Below, piece by piece: positions 52,338-61,135 of a stretch of 64,000 nt of DNA. Position 1 is the stretch's first letter. Every line of letters begins with the position of its first letter. Origin of the DNA: an uncultured Bacteroides sp. (GTDB taxonomy: Bacteria; Bacteroidota; Bacteroidia; Bacteroidales; Bacteroidaceae); NCBI RefSeq assembly GCF_910586915.1, contig NZ_CAJULN010000009.1:1-64000 (forward strand), in the 5' to 3' direction. The notes under the pieces were generated by a model. The model was given only the letters and a program-made list of their open reading frames with translations. It ran no database searches and was not told the origin of the DNA. A program made the translations under genes and the position numbers.

Positions 52338-53717
52338 ATGGAATTACCTTTTGCCGAATCATGGAAAATCAAGATGGTAGAACCCATCCGCAAAAGCACC
52401 CGCGAAGAACGCGAACAATGGATTAAAGAAGCACATTACAACGTATTCCAACTCAAATCGGAACAAGTTTACATCGACCTTATCACCGACTCGGGCACAG
52501 GAGCCATGAGCGACCGCCAATGGGCGGGAATCATGCTGGGCGACGAAAGTTATGCCGGTGCCAGTTCTTTCTTCAAGCTGAAAGAGATGATTACCAAACT
52601 GACCGGATTTGAGTACGTCATCCCTACGCATCAGGGACGCGCCGCCGAAAACGTGCTCTTCTCCTACCTGGTGCACGAAGGAGACATCGTGCCGGGCAAC
52701 TCGCACTTCGACACCACCAAAGGACATATCGAAGGACGGCACGCCACCGCATTGGACTGCACCGTCGACGCCGCCAAAGAGACGCAACTCGAACTGCCCT
52801 TCAAAGGAAACGTAGACCCCGACAAACTACAGAAAGCCTTGACGGAACACGCTGAACGCATCCCCTTCATCCTCATAACCATCACCAACAACACTGCCGG
52901 CGGACAGCCTGTATCCATGCAAAACCTGCGCGAAGTAAGGGCCATTGCCGACAAATATGGCAAACCGGTACTTTTCGACTCCGCGCGCTTTGCCGAAAAC
53001 GCTTACTTCATCAAAATGCGTGAGGAGGGCTATCGCGACAAGTCTATCAAGGAAATCACCAAAGAGATGTTTGCCCTTGCCGACGGTATGACGATGAGTG
53101 CCAAGAAAGACGGAATCGTCAATATGGGCGGATTCATCGCCACACGCCGCGAGGAGTGGTACGAAGGAGCCAAAGGATATTGCGTACAGTACGAAGGATA
53201 CCTCACCTATGGCGGAATGAATGGACGAGACATGAACGCACTCGCCATCGGACTGGATGAAAACACGGAGTTCGACAACCTCGAAACACGCATCAGGCAG
53301 GTGGAGTATCTGGCAAAGAAGTTGGACGAATACGGAATTCCTTATCAGCGCCCTGCCGGCGGTCATGCTATTTTCATCGATGCTCCCAAAGTGCTGACAC
53401 ACGTACCGAAAGAGGAGTTTCCGGCACAGACTCTTACCATCGAACTCTATCTGGAAGCGGGTATCCGGGGATGTGAAATAGGTTATATCCTCGCCGACCG
53501 CGACCCGGTAACGCACGAGAACCGGTTCGGCGGACTCGACCTGCTGCGCCTTGCCATCCCCCGCAGGGTGTACACAGACAATCATATGAATGTGATAGCC
53601 GCCGCTCTCAAAAATGTGTACGACCGCAGGGAAAGCATCACGCGAGGGGTAAGCATTGCCTGGGAAGCTCCGCTAATGCGGCATTTCACAGTCAAACTCG
53701 AAAGACTGTCGGTATAA
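52338..53717 (+). CDS. tnaA: Tryptophanase
   Basis: 459 residues, a PLP lyase that splits tryptophan to indole, pyruvate and ammonia. The family motifs are IPTHQGRAAENVLFSYL, ITNNTAGGQPVSMQNLREV, PVLFDSARFAENAYFI and the PLP lysine in MTMSAKKDGIVNMGGF. The close relative tyrosine phenol-lyase has an Arg in its C-terminal VRSMERG motif; here the same place reads IRGCEIG, as in TnaA (Ile or Val side), which favours tryptophanase. Its YGGMNGRDMNALA resembles the lyase more. It is a single gene between a 22-bp array and a strong terminator. Indole production would follow from it. Confidence 0.9.
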   Translation: MELPFAESWKIKMVEPIRKSTREEREQWIKEAHYNVFQLKSEQVYIDLITDSGTGAMSDRQWAGIMLGDESYAGASSFFKLKEMITKLTGFEYVIPTHQGRAAENVLFSYLVHEGDIVPGNSHFDTTKGHIEGRHATALDCTVDAAKETQLELPFKGNVDPDKLQKALTEHAERIPFILITITNNTAGGQPVSMQNLREVRAIADKYGKPVLFDSARFAENAYFIKMREEGYRDKSIKEITKEMFALADGMTMSAKKDGIVNMGGFIATRREEWYEGAKGYCVQYEGYLTYGGMNGRDMNALAIGLDENTEFDNLETRIRQVEYLAKKLDEYGIPYQRPAGGHAIFIDAPKVLTHVPKEEFPAQTLTIELYLEAGIRGCEIGYILADRDPVTHENRFGGLDLLRLAIPRRVYTDNHMNVIAAALKNVYDRRESITRGVSIAWEAPLMRHFTVKLERLSV

Positions 53718-53740
53718 ATAAAGAAGAGACTGATAAAAAA

Positions 53741-53792
53741 ACGGTGAATCACAGAGGAGATTCTACTCCCTCTCTGTGATTCACCGTTCTTT
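53741..53792. terminator. Terminator between tnaA and the PPTase gene
   Basis: Perfect 16-base arms ACGGTGAATCACAGAG (53741-53756) and CTCTGTGATTCACCGT (53772-53787), with an A-run before and TTTTT just after. It can serve both strands. Its GGTGAA and CACAGAGGA words recall the 36-bp inverted repeats at 41444-41734. Confidence 0.9.
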
Positions 53793-53814
53793 TTGAATTA
53801 TCATCTATTTTGCA

Positions 53815-54447
53815 TCAATTCAAAGTCCACGTCAACACAAAGTCCGGATGGACGCGATAACCAATCTCATATGTTCTTTGCAATTCCGTGGCAAACTCCC
53901 GGACTTGAAACGTACCCTCCTCTTGAGGAACAAAATGCGTCAGACGAAGTTTGCGCAAGTCAGCATCTGCATCTTCCATACGTTTAAATACCGCTTCCTT
54001 TGCCGACCAATGCAGCAACAGACTCCAAGTCGTATCTCCCCGATAAGCCGCCGCCTGCTCGTCGGAACGCATATACCGGTCAGCCACCCGATGAACCCGT
54101 TGACCGTATTGCTCTATATCAATGCCGACGGCACTCCGCGTACTGAGAATCACAGCAACGTATTCTTTGGTATGAGAAATACTGATAAAGAAAGAACAAT
54201 CAGACAGATAAGGCTTGTTCTCAGAAGAGTAAGTAATCTCCTTCTCTTCCCGAAGCATCGTATAAAGCAAGACACGGACAGACGTCCACTCCAGTTTCCG
54301 CCGTTCGGAAACAAAACGGTTCAATTCCCGCTCGCAAGCGATTCTCCATCCCTCAGGTAGAAGAGACAACAATGCATTCAAAGGCTCTTCCATCTTCCAG
54401 ACAGCCCACTGTACACCTTCCGTCTTATGTTGCAGATATAGCGCCAT
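53815..54447 (-). CDS. 4'-phosphopantetheinyl transferase (Sfp/EntD type)
   Basis: 210 residues. The magnesium and CoA motifs are present: AVGIDIEQYGQRVHRVADRY and LLHWSAKEAVFKRM, with FFISISHTKEYVAVI before them. It moves the phosphopantetheine arm from CoA to carrier proteins. Length fits the Sfp group. No polyketide or peptide synthetase is near, so its target may be fatty-acid ACP or a carrier elsewhere. It starts 15 bases after gldE, consistent with one unit with gldE. Confidence 0.88.
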   Translation of the reverse strand: MALYLQHKTEGVQWAVWKMEEPLNALLSLLPEGWRIACERELNRFVSERRKLEWTSVRVLLYTMLREEKEITYSSENKPYLSDCSFFISISHTKEYVAVILSTRSAVGIDIEQYGQRVHRVADRYMRSDEQAAAYRGDTTWSLLLHWSAKEAVFKRMEDADADLRKLRLTHFVPQEEGTFQVREFATELQRTYEIGYRVHPDFVLTWTLN

Positions 54448-54462
54448 CTTACGTCTGACCGA

Positions 54463-55815
54463 TTACTCCTTCTCTTCGAAGCCTTCCGCCTCCTTAGGCA
54501 GAATCGTAAACTTTACCTTCAAAATACGGCGGCTATCCATCTCCAACACTTCAAACTCGTAATTATGATAAGTCACCTTCTCGTGCAAAGTCGGGAATTC
54601 TCCCTTTATCTCAAGCAGCATACCGGCCAAAGTATCGGCATCGCCCACCACTTTCTCAAACTCATCCTCGTCTACCTTCGCAATCTTATAGAAATCAGTC
54701 AACTGCGTCTTTGCCTCAAACACCCAAGTGCGGTCATTCAACACGACATACGTACGCTCTTCGTCGTCATATTCATCATGAATTTCTCCCACTATCTCTT
54801 CGATGATATCCTCCATCGTCACCAATCCGGAAGTTCCTCCGAACTCGTCCACAACAATGGCGATATGAATCTTATTTGCTTGAAAATCGCGAAGCAAATC
54901 ATCAATCATCTTCGTCTCTGGCACAAAATAAGCAGGACGAATCAACGACTGCCAACGGAAGTTATCCCCTTTGCTCACATGAGGCAGGAGGTCTTTGATA
55001 TACAACACGCCCTTGATATCATCCCGCGAACCGGAAAAGACAGGAATGCGCGAATAAGCATTCTCAATGATGCAATGCATCACCTCCTTGAAAGGTGTGC
55101 GAATATCCAAATCAACCATATCCAAACGGGAGGTCATGACCTCCTTCACAGTCTCCCCACCGAAACGGATAATACCTTCAAGAATATTATTCTCTTCGGT
55201 CAGCTCCGCCTTGTCCGTAAGTTCCAGCGCATGAGACAACTCGTCAACGGAAATATTATGGCTTTTCTTGGAAATATGTTTGTTGAGAAACGTGGTAGAA
55301 CGCACGAGCACGGTAGCCACCGGATGAAATATTTTTTCCAAATAATAGATACCCGGTGCGGAGAAGCGGCAAAACGCCAGTGTCTTCTGCGCCGAATAAA
55401 TCTTCGGCATAATCTCACCGAACAGCAACAACAGGAAAGTCAATATGACTGTCAGTATCAAAAACTCTGCCAGCGGAGAATGAAACACAAAGACATTCAT
55501 AAAGAAGAAGTTGCAGAGCATGATAATGGTTACGTTCACAAAATTGTTGGTAATCAAAATCGTAGCCAAAAGACGCTCGGTATCACCGAGAAGAGCACTT
55601 ATTTTGTCATCGGAGGGATGATTGCGTTCGTCAATGTCATTCCGGTCTGAAGGGGAAAGCGAGAAAAAGGCAATTTCAGAAGCCGAAGCAAATCCCGAAG
55701 CAAGCAGGAGCACGCCTGCCAATACTATGGCAATAATAGCAGAAATAGAAGGAGTGTTTACGGTAATACCGTTGAAAATGTCAGCCAATTGGCTTAAATA
55801 ACCATCTGATTCCAA
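54463..55815 (-). CDS. gldE: GldE-like CNNM/CorC-family membrane protein
   Basis: 450 residues. An N-terminal DUF21 (CNNM) membrane domain of three or four helices (about residues 20-165) is followed by a CBS pair (LDIRTPFKEVMHCIIENAYS, then IAIVVDEFGGTSGLVTMEDI) and a CorC/HlyC C-terminal domain. In Flavobacterium GldE is needed for gliding; non-gliding Bacteroides keep it, where metal or ion transport is more likely. The first possible start is TTG at 55815, since an in-frame stop lies 15 bases before it and no ATG fits. It is flanked by ssb and the PPTase gene, as in many Bacteroidetes. Confidence 0.85.
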   Translation of the reverse strand: MESDGYLSQLADIFNGITVNTPSISAIIAIVLAGVLLLASGFASASEIAFFSLSPSDRNDIDERNHPSDDKISALLGDTERLLATILITNNFVNVTIIMLCNFFFMNVFVFHSPLAEFLILTVILTFLLLLFGEIMPKIYSAQKTLAFCRFSAPGIYYLEKIFHPVATVLVRSTTFLNKHISKKSHNISVDELSHALELTDKAELTEENNILEGIIRFGGETVKEVMTSRLDMVDLDIRTPFKEVMHCIIENAYSRIPVFSGSRDDIKGVLYIKDLLPHVSKGDNFRWQSLIRPAYFVPETKMIDDLLRDFQANKIHIAIVVDEFGGTSGLVTMEDIIEEIVGEIHDEYDDEERTYVVLNDRTWVFEAKTQLTDFYKIAKVDEDEFEKVVGDADTLAGMLLEIKGEFPTLHEKVTYHNYEFEVLEMDSRRILKVKFTILPKEAEGFEEKE

Positions 55816-55892
55816 AGAGTATATGTTTTAGTTTAACAAAAGACAATGTGCCAATCTGCTCACGAAAACCTATTGGCACACTATCACATTAT

Positions 55893-56345
55893 TTAGAATG
55901 GCAGGTCGTCTGCCAAATTATCTTGCACAGGTTTCGACTGTGATTGCTGCGCTTGTTGCGGCTGTCCGGCACCGGGTTGTTGTGCAGCAGTGGAAGTTCC
56001 CTGATTACCCCCTTTCGGAGACAGCATTTCCATATTGTCTACATAAATCTCGGTGATATAGCGCAAAGCACCCGACTGGTCGCTGTAAGAACGTGTGCGA
56101 ATCTTCCCTTCGAGATACAGTTTGTCACCCTTGTGCACATACTTGTCCACAATCTCTGCCAAGCGGTTGGATGCAACAATATTATGCCACTCCGTCCGTT
56201 CGGGAATTTGGGTACCGTTCTGCAACGTATAGGCACGGTCTGTCGTAGCCAACGGAAAAGTTGCCACAGCCGAACCCGTATCAAAATATTTCACCCGCGG
56301 GTCTTGTCCTACGTTCCCTATCAATATCACTTTGTTTATCGACAT
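55893..56345 (-). CDS. ssb: Single-stranded DNA-binding protein
   Basis: 150 residues, normal for SSB. The OB fold opens with SINKVILIGNVGQDPRVKYF, contains WHNIVASNRLAEIVDKYVHKG and ends near residue 108. A Gln- and Pro-rich linker follows, then the acidic tip NLADDLPF that recruits partner proteins. It coats single-stranded DNA during replication and repair. Its own promoter lies at 56385-56415, and mutY lies upstream on the same strand. Confidence 0.95.
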   Translation of the reverse strand: MSINKVILIGNVGQDPRVKYFDTGSAVATFPLATTDRAYTLQNGTQIPERTEWHNIVASNRLAEIVDKYVHKGDKLYLEGKIRTRSYSDQSGALRYITEIYVDNMEMLSPKGGNQGTSTAAQQPGAGQPQQAQQSQSKPVQDNLADDLPF

Positions 56346-56384
56346 ATATGTATCAAGTTTATAATACTTCGTTCAAATTTGTGC

Positions 56385-56415
56385 CAAAATTAAACAGAAT
56401 AACAATAGGATGCAA
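56385..56415 (-). promoter_or_regulatory. Promoter of ssb
   Basis: On the minus strand TTG (56413-56415), 20 bases, then TAATTTTG (56385-56392), 39 bases before the ATG at 56345. Confidence 0.6.
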
Positions 56416-56430
56416 GGATTGTTATAACTT

Positions 56431-57480
56431 TTATTTTGAATCGACATACTTCTCAACAAAAGCGTGCACCAATTTGGAAACGGCATATTGCCCCAATTCT
56501 TCTACCTTTATTTTCTGAAACTTACTGAAAGAAGTGGTTGCTTCGGGCAACGTCACTTCATAGAAATTGGCGTAAATCACCCGGTGAGACAGCACGTGCT
56601 TCACCTCTCTGCACACTGAGCGAACTACCGGATGTTCACCCGGCGCAAAGAACGACCGAAAATCGGGTAAAGCCAAAAACTCTTTTTCGGGCAAAGCCAC
56701 CGACGTTTCTATCAAAGGCAGCTCGAACAGGTTTTTCCAAATATCGTCTGCCGTCCGTTTATTAATAAAGGTATGCGCGCCCGCACGTACATAAATATAA
56801 TTCAAATAACGGTTGGTGGTTTTCGTTTTATGCCGTTTCACTGGCAGTTTTGACACGCTTCCTTTCGAGAGTGCCGCACAGCCGTCAGCCAACGGACAAA
56901 ACAGGCAATCAGGCGACTGCGGGGTACACTGAACCGCACCGAAATCCATTATCGCCTGATTGTAAACAGCTGGACGTTTTTTATCCAGCAACTCATCCGC
57001 CAAAGCCGCAAAGAGTTTCTTCCCTTCGGTCGAATCAATCGGGGTGCCAATATCGAAATAGCGCGAAAGCACACGATACACATTTCCGTCCACCACCGCA
57101 TAGGGCATACCATAGGCAAACGAGCAGATAGCTGCAGCCGTGTACTCCCCTACTCCTTTCAAAGTCCGTACGCCCGAATACGTTTGCGGGAAAACCCCGT
57201 CCATGCTTTTAGCAGCGGCATGAAGATTTCGGGCACGCGAGTAATAGCCTAACCCCTGCCAGTACTTCATCACCTCATCCTCGTCCGCATCTGCCAATGT
57301 ACGTACATCGGGAAAACGCTCAACGAAACGAAGAAAATAATCATATCCCTGCGCCACACGCGTCTGCTGGAGGATGATTTCTGAAATCCATATCAGATAC
57401 GGATCGGAAGATTCCCGCCAGGGCAACTCACGTTTATTCTCTTCATACCACCTTATAATTACTTCAGTAAACTCACTCAT
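56431..57480 (-). CDS. mutY: A/G-specific adenine glycosylase
   Basis: 349 residues, normal for MutY. It removes adenine opposite 8-oxoguanine. The helix-hairpin-helix is LKGVGEYTAAAICSFAYG (about residues 105-122), with the catalytic Asp in AVVDGNVYRVL. The iron-sulfur ligands are spaced C-x6-C-x2-C-x5-C in CTPQSPDCLFCPLADGC. The C-terminal NUDIX-like domain that reads 8-oxoG follows from about residue 225. It is first in the mutY-ssb-gldE-PPTase row, all on the minus strand and divergent from the HU gene. Confidence 0.95.
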   Translation of the reverse strand: MSEFTEVIIRWYEENKRELPWRESSDPYLIWISEIILQQTRVAQGYDYFLRFVERFPDVRTLADADEDEVMKYWQGLGYYSRARNLHAAAKSMDGVFPQTYSGVRTLKGVGEYTAAAICSFAYGMPYAVVDGNVYRVLSRYFDIGTPIDSTEGKKLFAALADELLDKKRPAVYNQAIMDFGAVQCTPQSPDCLFCPLADGCAALSKGSVSKLPVKRHKTKTTNRYLNYIYVRAGAHTFINKRTADDIWKNLFELPLIETSVALPEKEFLALPDFRSFFAPGEHPVVRSVCREVKHVLSHRVIYANFYEVTLPEATTSFSKFQKIKVEELGQYAVSKLVHAFVEKYVDSK

Positions 57481-57623
57481 ACTAATGTATCATCTAACAT
57501 TTATCTTGTATATGCTATTCAAAAGAGACACAAAAGTAACTCTTTTGCCTATAAGAAACCCCAAAGCCACTATTTTTTTAGAAAAATGTGCATAATATAT
57601 TTTTTTAGGAGATGAAAAAGCTA

Positions 57624-57631
57624 TATATTTG
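57624..57631 (+). promoter_or_regulatory. -7 promoter box for the HU gene
   Basis: TATATTTG matches TAnnTTTG, 51 bases before the ATG at 57683. The T-rich stretch around 57597-57606 holds the -33 position. Confidence 0.55.
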
Positions 57632-57682
57632 CAGTCCAAAAAATTAGCAATAACATAGTAATAATATTTTTTTTAAGGAAAA

Positions 57683-57958
57683 ATGACTAAAGCAGATATT
57701 GTAAACGAGATTACAAAGAAAACTGGGATTGACAAACAGACAGTTCTTACAACAGTTGAAGCATTCATGGACGCTGTTAAAGATTCTTTGTCCAATGACG
57801 AGAACGTGTATTTACGCGGATTCGGTAGTTTCGTTGTAAAGAAAAGAGCGCAGAAAACCGCTCGTAATATTTCAAAGAACACTACTATTATTATCCCCGA
57901 GCACAATATTCCGGCTTTCAAACCGGCTAAGACATTTACAATTTCAGTAAAGAAATAA
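57683..57958 (+). CDS. HU/IHF-family DNA-binding protein
   Basis: 91 residues, the normal length of HU. It opens MTKADIVNEITKKTGI, has the beta-arm region LRGFGSFVVKKRAQKTARNI (residues 53-72) and the intercalating Pro in IIPEHNIPAFKPAKTFTI. It bends and compacts DNA as a dimer in the nucleoid. It is the first of a run of genes with the small basic protein and rng. Whether it behaves as HU or IHF cannot be told from sequence. Confidence 0.93.
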   Translation: MTKADIVNEITKKTGIDKQTVLTTVEAFMDAVKDSLSNDENVYLRGFGSFVVKKRAQKTARNISKNTTIIIPEHNIPAFKPAKTFTISVKK

Positions 57959-57992
57959 TAAACAAGAGTATTAACCCATAAAATGTGAAGCT

Positions 57993-58085
57993 ATGCCAAG
58001 CGGAAAAAAGAAAAAAAGACACAAAATGTCTACGCACAAGCGTAAAAAAAGACTGAGAAAGAACAGACATAAAAGCAAAAAATAA
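57993..58085 (+). CDS. 30-residue basic protein, AURKAIP1/COX24 (mS38-like) type
   Basis: Thirty codons from ATG 57993 to TAA 58083-58085, too short for usual gene calls. The sequence is almost all Lys, Arg and His: MPSGKKKKRHKMSTHKRKKR, then LRKNRHKSKK. The KMSTHKRKKRLRKNR pattern is that of the AURKAIP1/COX24 domain, the homologue of mitochondrial ribosomal protein mS38, found as a tiny conserved protein in Bacteroidetes and expected to bind the small ribosomal subunit. It is 34 bases after the HU gene and is followed by a terminator and by rng, an RNase that processes rRNA, which suits a ribosomal role. Confidence 0.8.
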   Translation: MPSGKKKKRHKMSTHKRKKRLRKNRHKSKK

Positions 58086-58110
58086 TTTTTAAGTCTGATT
58101 CACACAGAAA

Positions 58111-58156
58111 CAAAGAACAAACTTGCGAAGCCAATGTCTTTCAAGTTTGTTCTTTG
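58111..58156 (+). terminator. Terminator after the small basic protein gene
   Basis: Perfect 15-base arms CAAAGAACAAACTTG (58111-58125) and CAAGTTTGTTCTTTG (58142-58156), followed by TTTA. It separates the HU unit from rng, at least in part. Confidence 0.75.
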
Positions 58157-58241
58157 TTTAAGTAGCTAACCCAAGATGAACAATTTGTCAATAATGTTGT
58201 TCATAGGAATAAGGTTCAATCAATAATAAGGAAACAAACCA

Positions 58242-59816
58242 GTGACAAGTGAATTAGTAGTTGACGTACAGCCCAAAGAGGTCTCCATTGCTCTTCTCGA
58301 AGACAAGAGTCTGGTGGAACTTCAAAGCGAAGGAAGAAACATTTCTTTTTCAGTGGGCAATATGTATTTGGGACGCATCAAGAAATTGATGCCCGGACTG
58401 AACGCCTGCTTCGTAGACGTCGGTTACGAGAAAGACGCTTTCCTTCATTATCTTGACCTGGGTCCTCAATTTAACTCACTCGAAAAGTTTGTAAAGCAGA
58501 CTTTAAGCGACAAAAAGAGGCTGAACTCCATCAGCAAAGCAACCCTGCTTCCCGATCTTGACAAGGACGGCACTGTATCCAACACACTCAAGGTAGGACA
58601 AGAAGTTGTGGTGCAAATCGTAAAGGAACCTATCTCCACGAAGGGACCTCGACTGACGTCCGAAATATCATTTGCAGGACGCTATCTCGTGCTCATCCCT
58701 TTCAACGATAAAGTTTCCGTATCACAAAAAATTAAATCGAGCGAAGAACGCGCCCGCCTGAAACAACTGCTGATGAGCATCAAGCCGAAAAACTTCGGTG
58801 TAATCGTCCGCACAGTGGCCGAAGGCAAACGCGTAGCCGAACTCGACGGAGAGCTTAAAGTCCTGATCAAGCATTGGGAAGATGCAATGGCGAAAGTACA
58901 GAAAGCCACCAAGTATCCGACGTTGATTTATGAAGAAACCAGCCGCGCCGTAGGCTTGTTGCGCGACCTCTTCAACCCTTCTTTTGAAAATATTCACGTC
59001 AATGATGAGGCTGTGTACAATGAAATCAAAGACTATGTATCACTGATTGCACCCGAACGCGCCAACATCGTGAAACTATACAAAGGCCAACTTCCCATTT
59101 ACGACAATTTCGGCATCACCAAGCAGATTAAATCATCGTTTGGAAAAACCATCTCTTACAAGAGCGGTGCTTATCTGATTATTGAGCACACAGAAGCACT
59201 TCACGTAGTGGATGTGAACAGTGGAAACCGCACCAAAAACGCCAACGGACAGGAAGGCAACGCACTCGAAGTAAATTTGGGGGCTGCCGACGAGCTGGCA
59301 CGCCAACTGCGATTAAGAGATATGGGTGGTATCATCGTCGTAGACTTCATCGACATGAACGAAGCCGAAAACCGTCAGAAACTTTACGAACGGATGTGTG
59401 CCAATATGCAGAAAGACAGGGCACGGCATAACATTCTGCCGCTCAGCAAATTCGGGCTGATGCAGATTACACGCCAGCGTGTGCGTCCGGCAATGGATGT
59501 CAACACAAGTGAAATCTGCCCTACCTGCTTCGGCAAAGGCACTATCAAGTCGTCCATTCTCTTTACGGACACTTTGGAGAGTAAAATTGATTATCTGGTC
59601 AACAAACTGAAGATTAAGAAATTCTCGTTACACGTCCATCCATATGTGGCCGCTTATATCAATCAAGGACTCGTTTCCCTGAAACGGAAGTGGCAGATGA
59701 AATACGGATTAGGTATCAAGGTTATTCCAAGCCAAAAACTCGCATTTCTACAATATGTGTTCTATGATATACATGGAGAAGAAATCGACATGAAGGAGGA
59801 ATTCGAAATCAAATAG
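58242..59816 (+). CDS. rng: Ribonuclease G/E family endoribonuclease
   Basis: 524 residues, the length of RNase G rather than RNase E. The S1 domain (GNMYLGRIKKLMPGLNACF, residues 37-55, then DVGYEKDAFLHY) is followed by the catalytic core with Asp residues in ALHVVDVNSGNR and IIVVDFIDMNEAENR, and the zinc-link CPTCFGKG that joins subunits. It cuts single-stranded RNA, including rRNA precursors and mRNA. The start is GTG at 58242, in line with the family N terminus MTSELVVDVQPKEV; AATAAGGA lies upstream. An intrinsic terminator follows. Confidence 0.94.
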   Translation: MTSELVVDVQPKEVSIALLEDKSLVELQSEGRNISFSVGNMYLGRIKKLMPGLNACFVDVGYEKDAFLHYLDLGPQFNSLEKFVKQTLSDKKRLNSISKATLLPDLDKDGTVSNTLKVGQEVVVQIVKEPISTKGPRLTSEISFAGRYLVLIPFNDKVSVSQKIKSSEERARLKQLLMSIKPKNFGVIVRTVAEGKRVAELDGELKVLIKHWEDAMAKVQKATKYPTLIYEETSRAVGLLRDLFNPSFENIHVNDEAVYNEIKDYVSLIAPERANIVKLYKGQLPIYDNFGITKQIKSSFGKTISYKSGAYLIIEHTEALHVVDVNSGNRTKNANGQEGNALEVNLGAADELARQLRLRDMGGIIVVDFIDMNEAENRQKLYERMCANMQKDRARHNILPLSKFGLMQITRQRVRPAMDVNTSEICPTCFGKGTIKSSILFTDTLESKIDYLVNKLKIKKFSLHVHPYVAAYINQGLVSLKRKWQMKYGLGIKVIPSQKLAFLQYVFYDIHGEEIDMKEEFEIK

Positions 59817-59824
59817 ACAGAAAA

Positions 59825-59857
59825 GGCGGCTCGTCAAAAAGAACAAGCCGCCTTTTT
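59825..59857 (+). terminator. Intrinsic terminator of rng
   Basis: GGCGGCT (59825-59831) pairs with AGCCGCC (59846-59852), followed by TTTTT; an A-run before it pairs with the Ts and could also serve the minus strand. Confidence 0.9.
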
Positions 59858-59908
59858 GTTTTTCATATCACCGCTTATCGGAACTTCTCTGCAGAACCCA
59901 ACAAGAAA

Positions 59909-60334
59909 TCATCCCTCATTCCTCGTAGAAACGAAACACTTGCGAAACACAAACGTATCTGCCAAAAAGTAATTAAGTAATCCGGAGATAAGCAATGCTG
60001 CAAAGTTGCACCATATCACACCCCATCCGAACATCTTCTCGAAAATCAGCAGGAATAGCATCTTCACTAAAAAAGCCACTACGGAAGAGAGGTTAAACAC
60101 AAAGAAGCGAAGCCAAAAGTCACGCGTACACCTGCCGCTTATGCGGTCTTTCCATATCCAGCAATACGAACAGAGAAAGTTGCTCATCACTGCGAACTCG
60201 AACGAAATGATAGGTGAAACAACATAAACTCCCCAATATCCTTCGAAAAGGAAATGGGAACATATCCACAATACAAACGTATCGACTCCTGTGCCGAACA
60301 GACGGCTTACTACAAACTCTAAATAGGTACGCAA
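59909..60334 (-). CDS. GtrA-family membrane protein
   Basis: 141 residues with four membrane helices (about residues 8-28, 35-55, 75-95 and 105-125). The sequence FVVSRLFGTGVDTFVLWICS at the start and LLISGLLNYFLADTFVFRK at the end is typical of GtrA, a small family thought to move lipid-linked sugars (undecaprenyl-phosphate glucose) across the inner membrane. It follows the CDP-alcohol transferase gene by 4 bases, so the two act in one unit, perhaps in envelope lipid or polysaccharide synthesis. Confidence 0.85.
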   Translation of the reverse strand: MRTYLEFVVSRLFGTGVDTFVLWICSHFLFEGYWGVYVVSPIISFEFAVMSNFLCSYCWIWKDRISGRCTRDFWLRFFVFNLSSVVAFLVKMLFLLIFEKMFGWGVIWCNFAALLISGLLNYFLADTFVFRKCFVSTRNEG

Positions 60335-60338
60335 ACTA

Positions 60339-61043
60339 TCAATCCTCCTTTTTTTCGGGGTTATAGGGCTTTAACGGATCGCGTTCGGCAAGAATACGGC
60401 GGTCTACAAGGAATTGGCTGAGCCATGCTCCGAAAAGGAAAAGAGCAATCAGCAAACCGGCAATATCAAATACACCCAACGTTTGTCCGCCAACCGTATA
60501 GGAAATTGCAGACAAAGGAGTGTACATAAACACGGTATTGATAAGTATGACTACCAAACGGAATTCCGTAGGGCCGAAACTGCCGTAAGTCAATCTGAAT
60601 TCGTCTTTAATAATCGTGGAAATATATGTATAAATGGAAAGCACGAGATATCCTGCCAACACCAACATGGCTACATCGAGCCTAAACATAGGAGAAATGC
60701 CTGCTCCGATGCACATGATGCAGATAGTCACCGCATCCAACGTATGGTCGATAAAAAAGCCGTAAATCGGGCGTTGCGTATGACGCACACGTGCCAACGT
60801 TCCGTCAAGGCTGTCGCCATACCAGTTTATCACCAGCCCTAATGATGAAATCCACAAATAATTCTTGTCAATATGAGCCAAAGCAAACCCCAGTCCGCAG
60901 ACAACGGCACCCAGCAGCCCGATGTATGTCAACATATCCGAAGTCATCCACGACGGCTGTCTTTCCGCCAGCCATATCAATGCTTTTTTCTCCATTGCGT
61001 TAAGCAATGAAGTCTGTATTCTATTTGACGATTCTTTACCCAT
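60339..61043 (-). CDS. CDP-alcohol phosphatidyltransferase family protein
   Basis: 234 residues from the ATG at 61043; a TTG at 61061 would add six. The full CDP-alcohol signature is present: GDSLDGTLARVRHTQRPIYG, then FFIDHTLDA, which supplies the D-x2-DG-x2-AR-x9-G-x3-D-x3-D acids that bind magnesium and the CDP group. About six membrane helices follow. It moves a phosphoalcohol group from a CDP-activated donor; the acceptor (glycerophosphate, inositol phosphate or other) is unknown. It sits upstream of the GtrA gene with a 4-base gap. Confidence 0.88.
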   Translation of the reverse strand: MGKESSNRIQTSLLNAMEKKALIWLAERQPSWMTSDMLTYIGLLGAVVCGLGFALAHIDKNYLWISSLGLVINWYGDSLDGTLARVRHTQRPIYGFFIDHTLDAVTICIMCIGAGISPMFRLDVAMLVLAGYLVLSIYTYISTIIKDEFRLTYGSFGPTEFRLVVILINTVFMYTPLSAISYTVGGQTLGVFDIAGLLIALFLFGAWLSQFLVDRRILAERDPLKPYNPEKKED

Positions 61044-61135
61044 TCCTAAATTTTTCAGCAAAAGTATATCTTATTTCAACAAATGTGTACATATAGAGAT
61101 GTCTTTTTGAGGCTATTTAACACTTAAAAGTATCA

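Noticed and set aside
52338..53717. Tyrosine phenol-lyase instead of tryptophanase
   Set aside because: Parts of the sequence (GGMNGRDMNALA) look like the phenol-lyase, but the diagnostic Arg of VRSMERG is replaced (IRGCEIG), as in tryptophanases.
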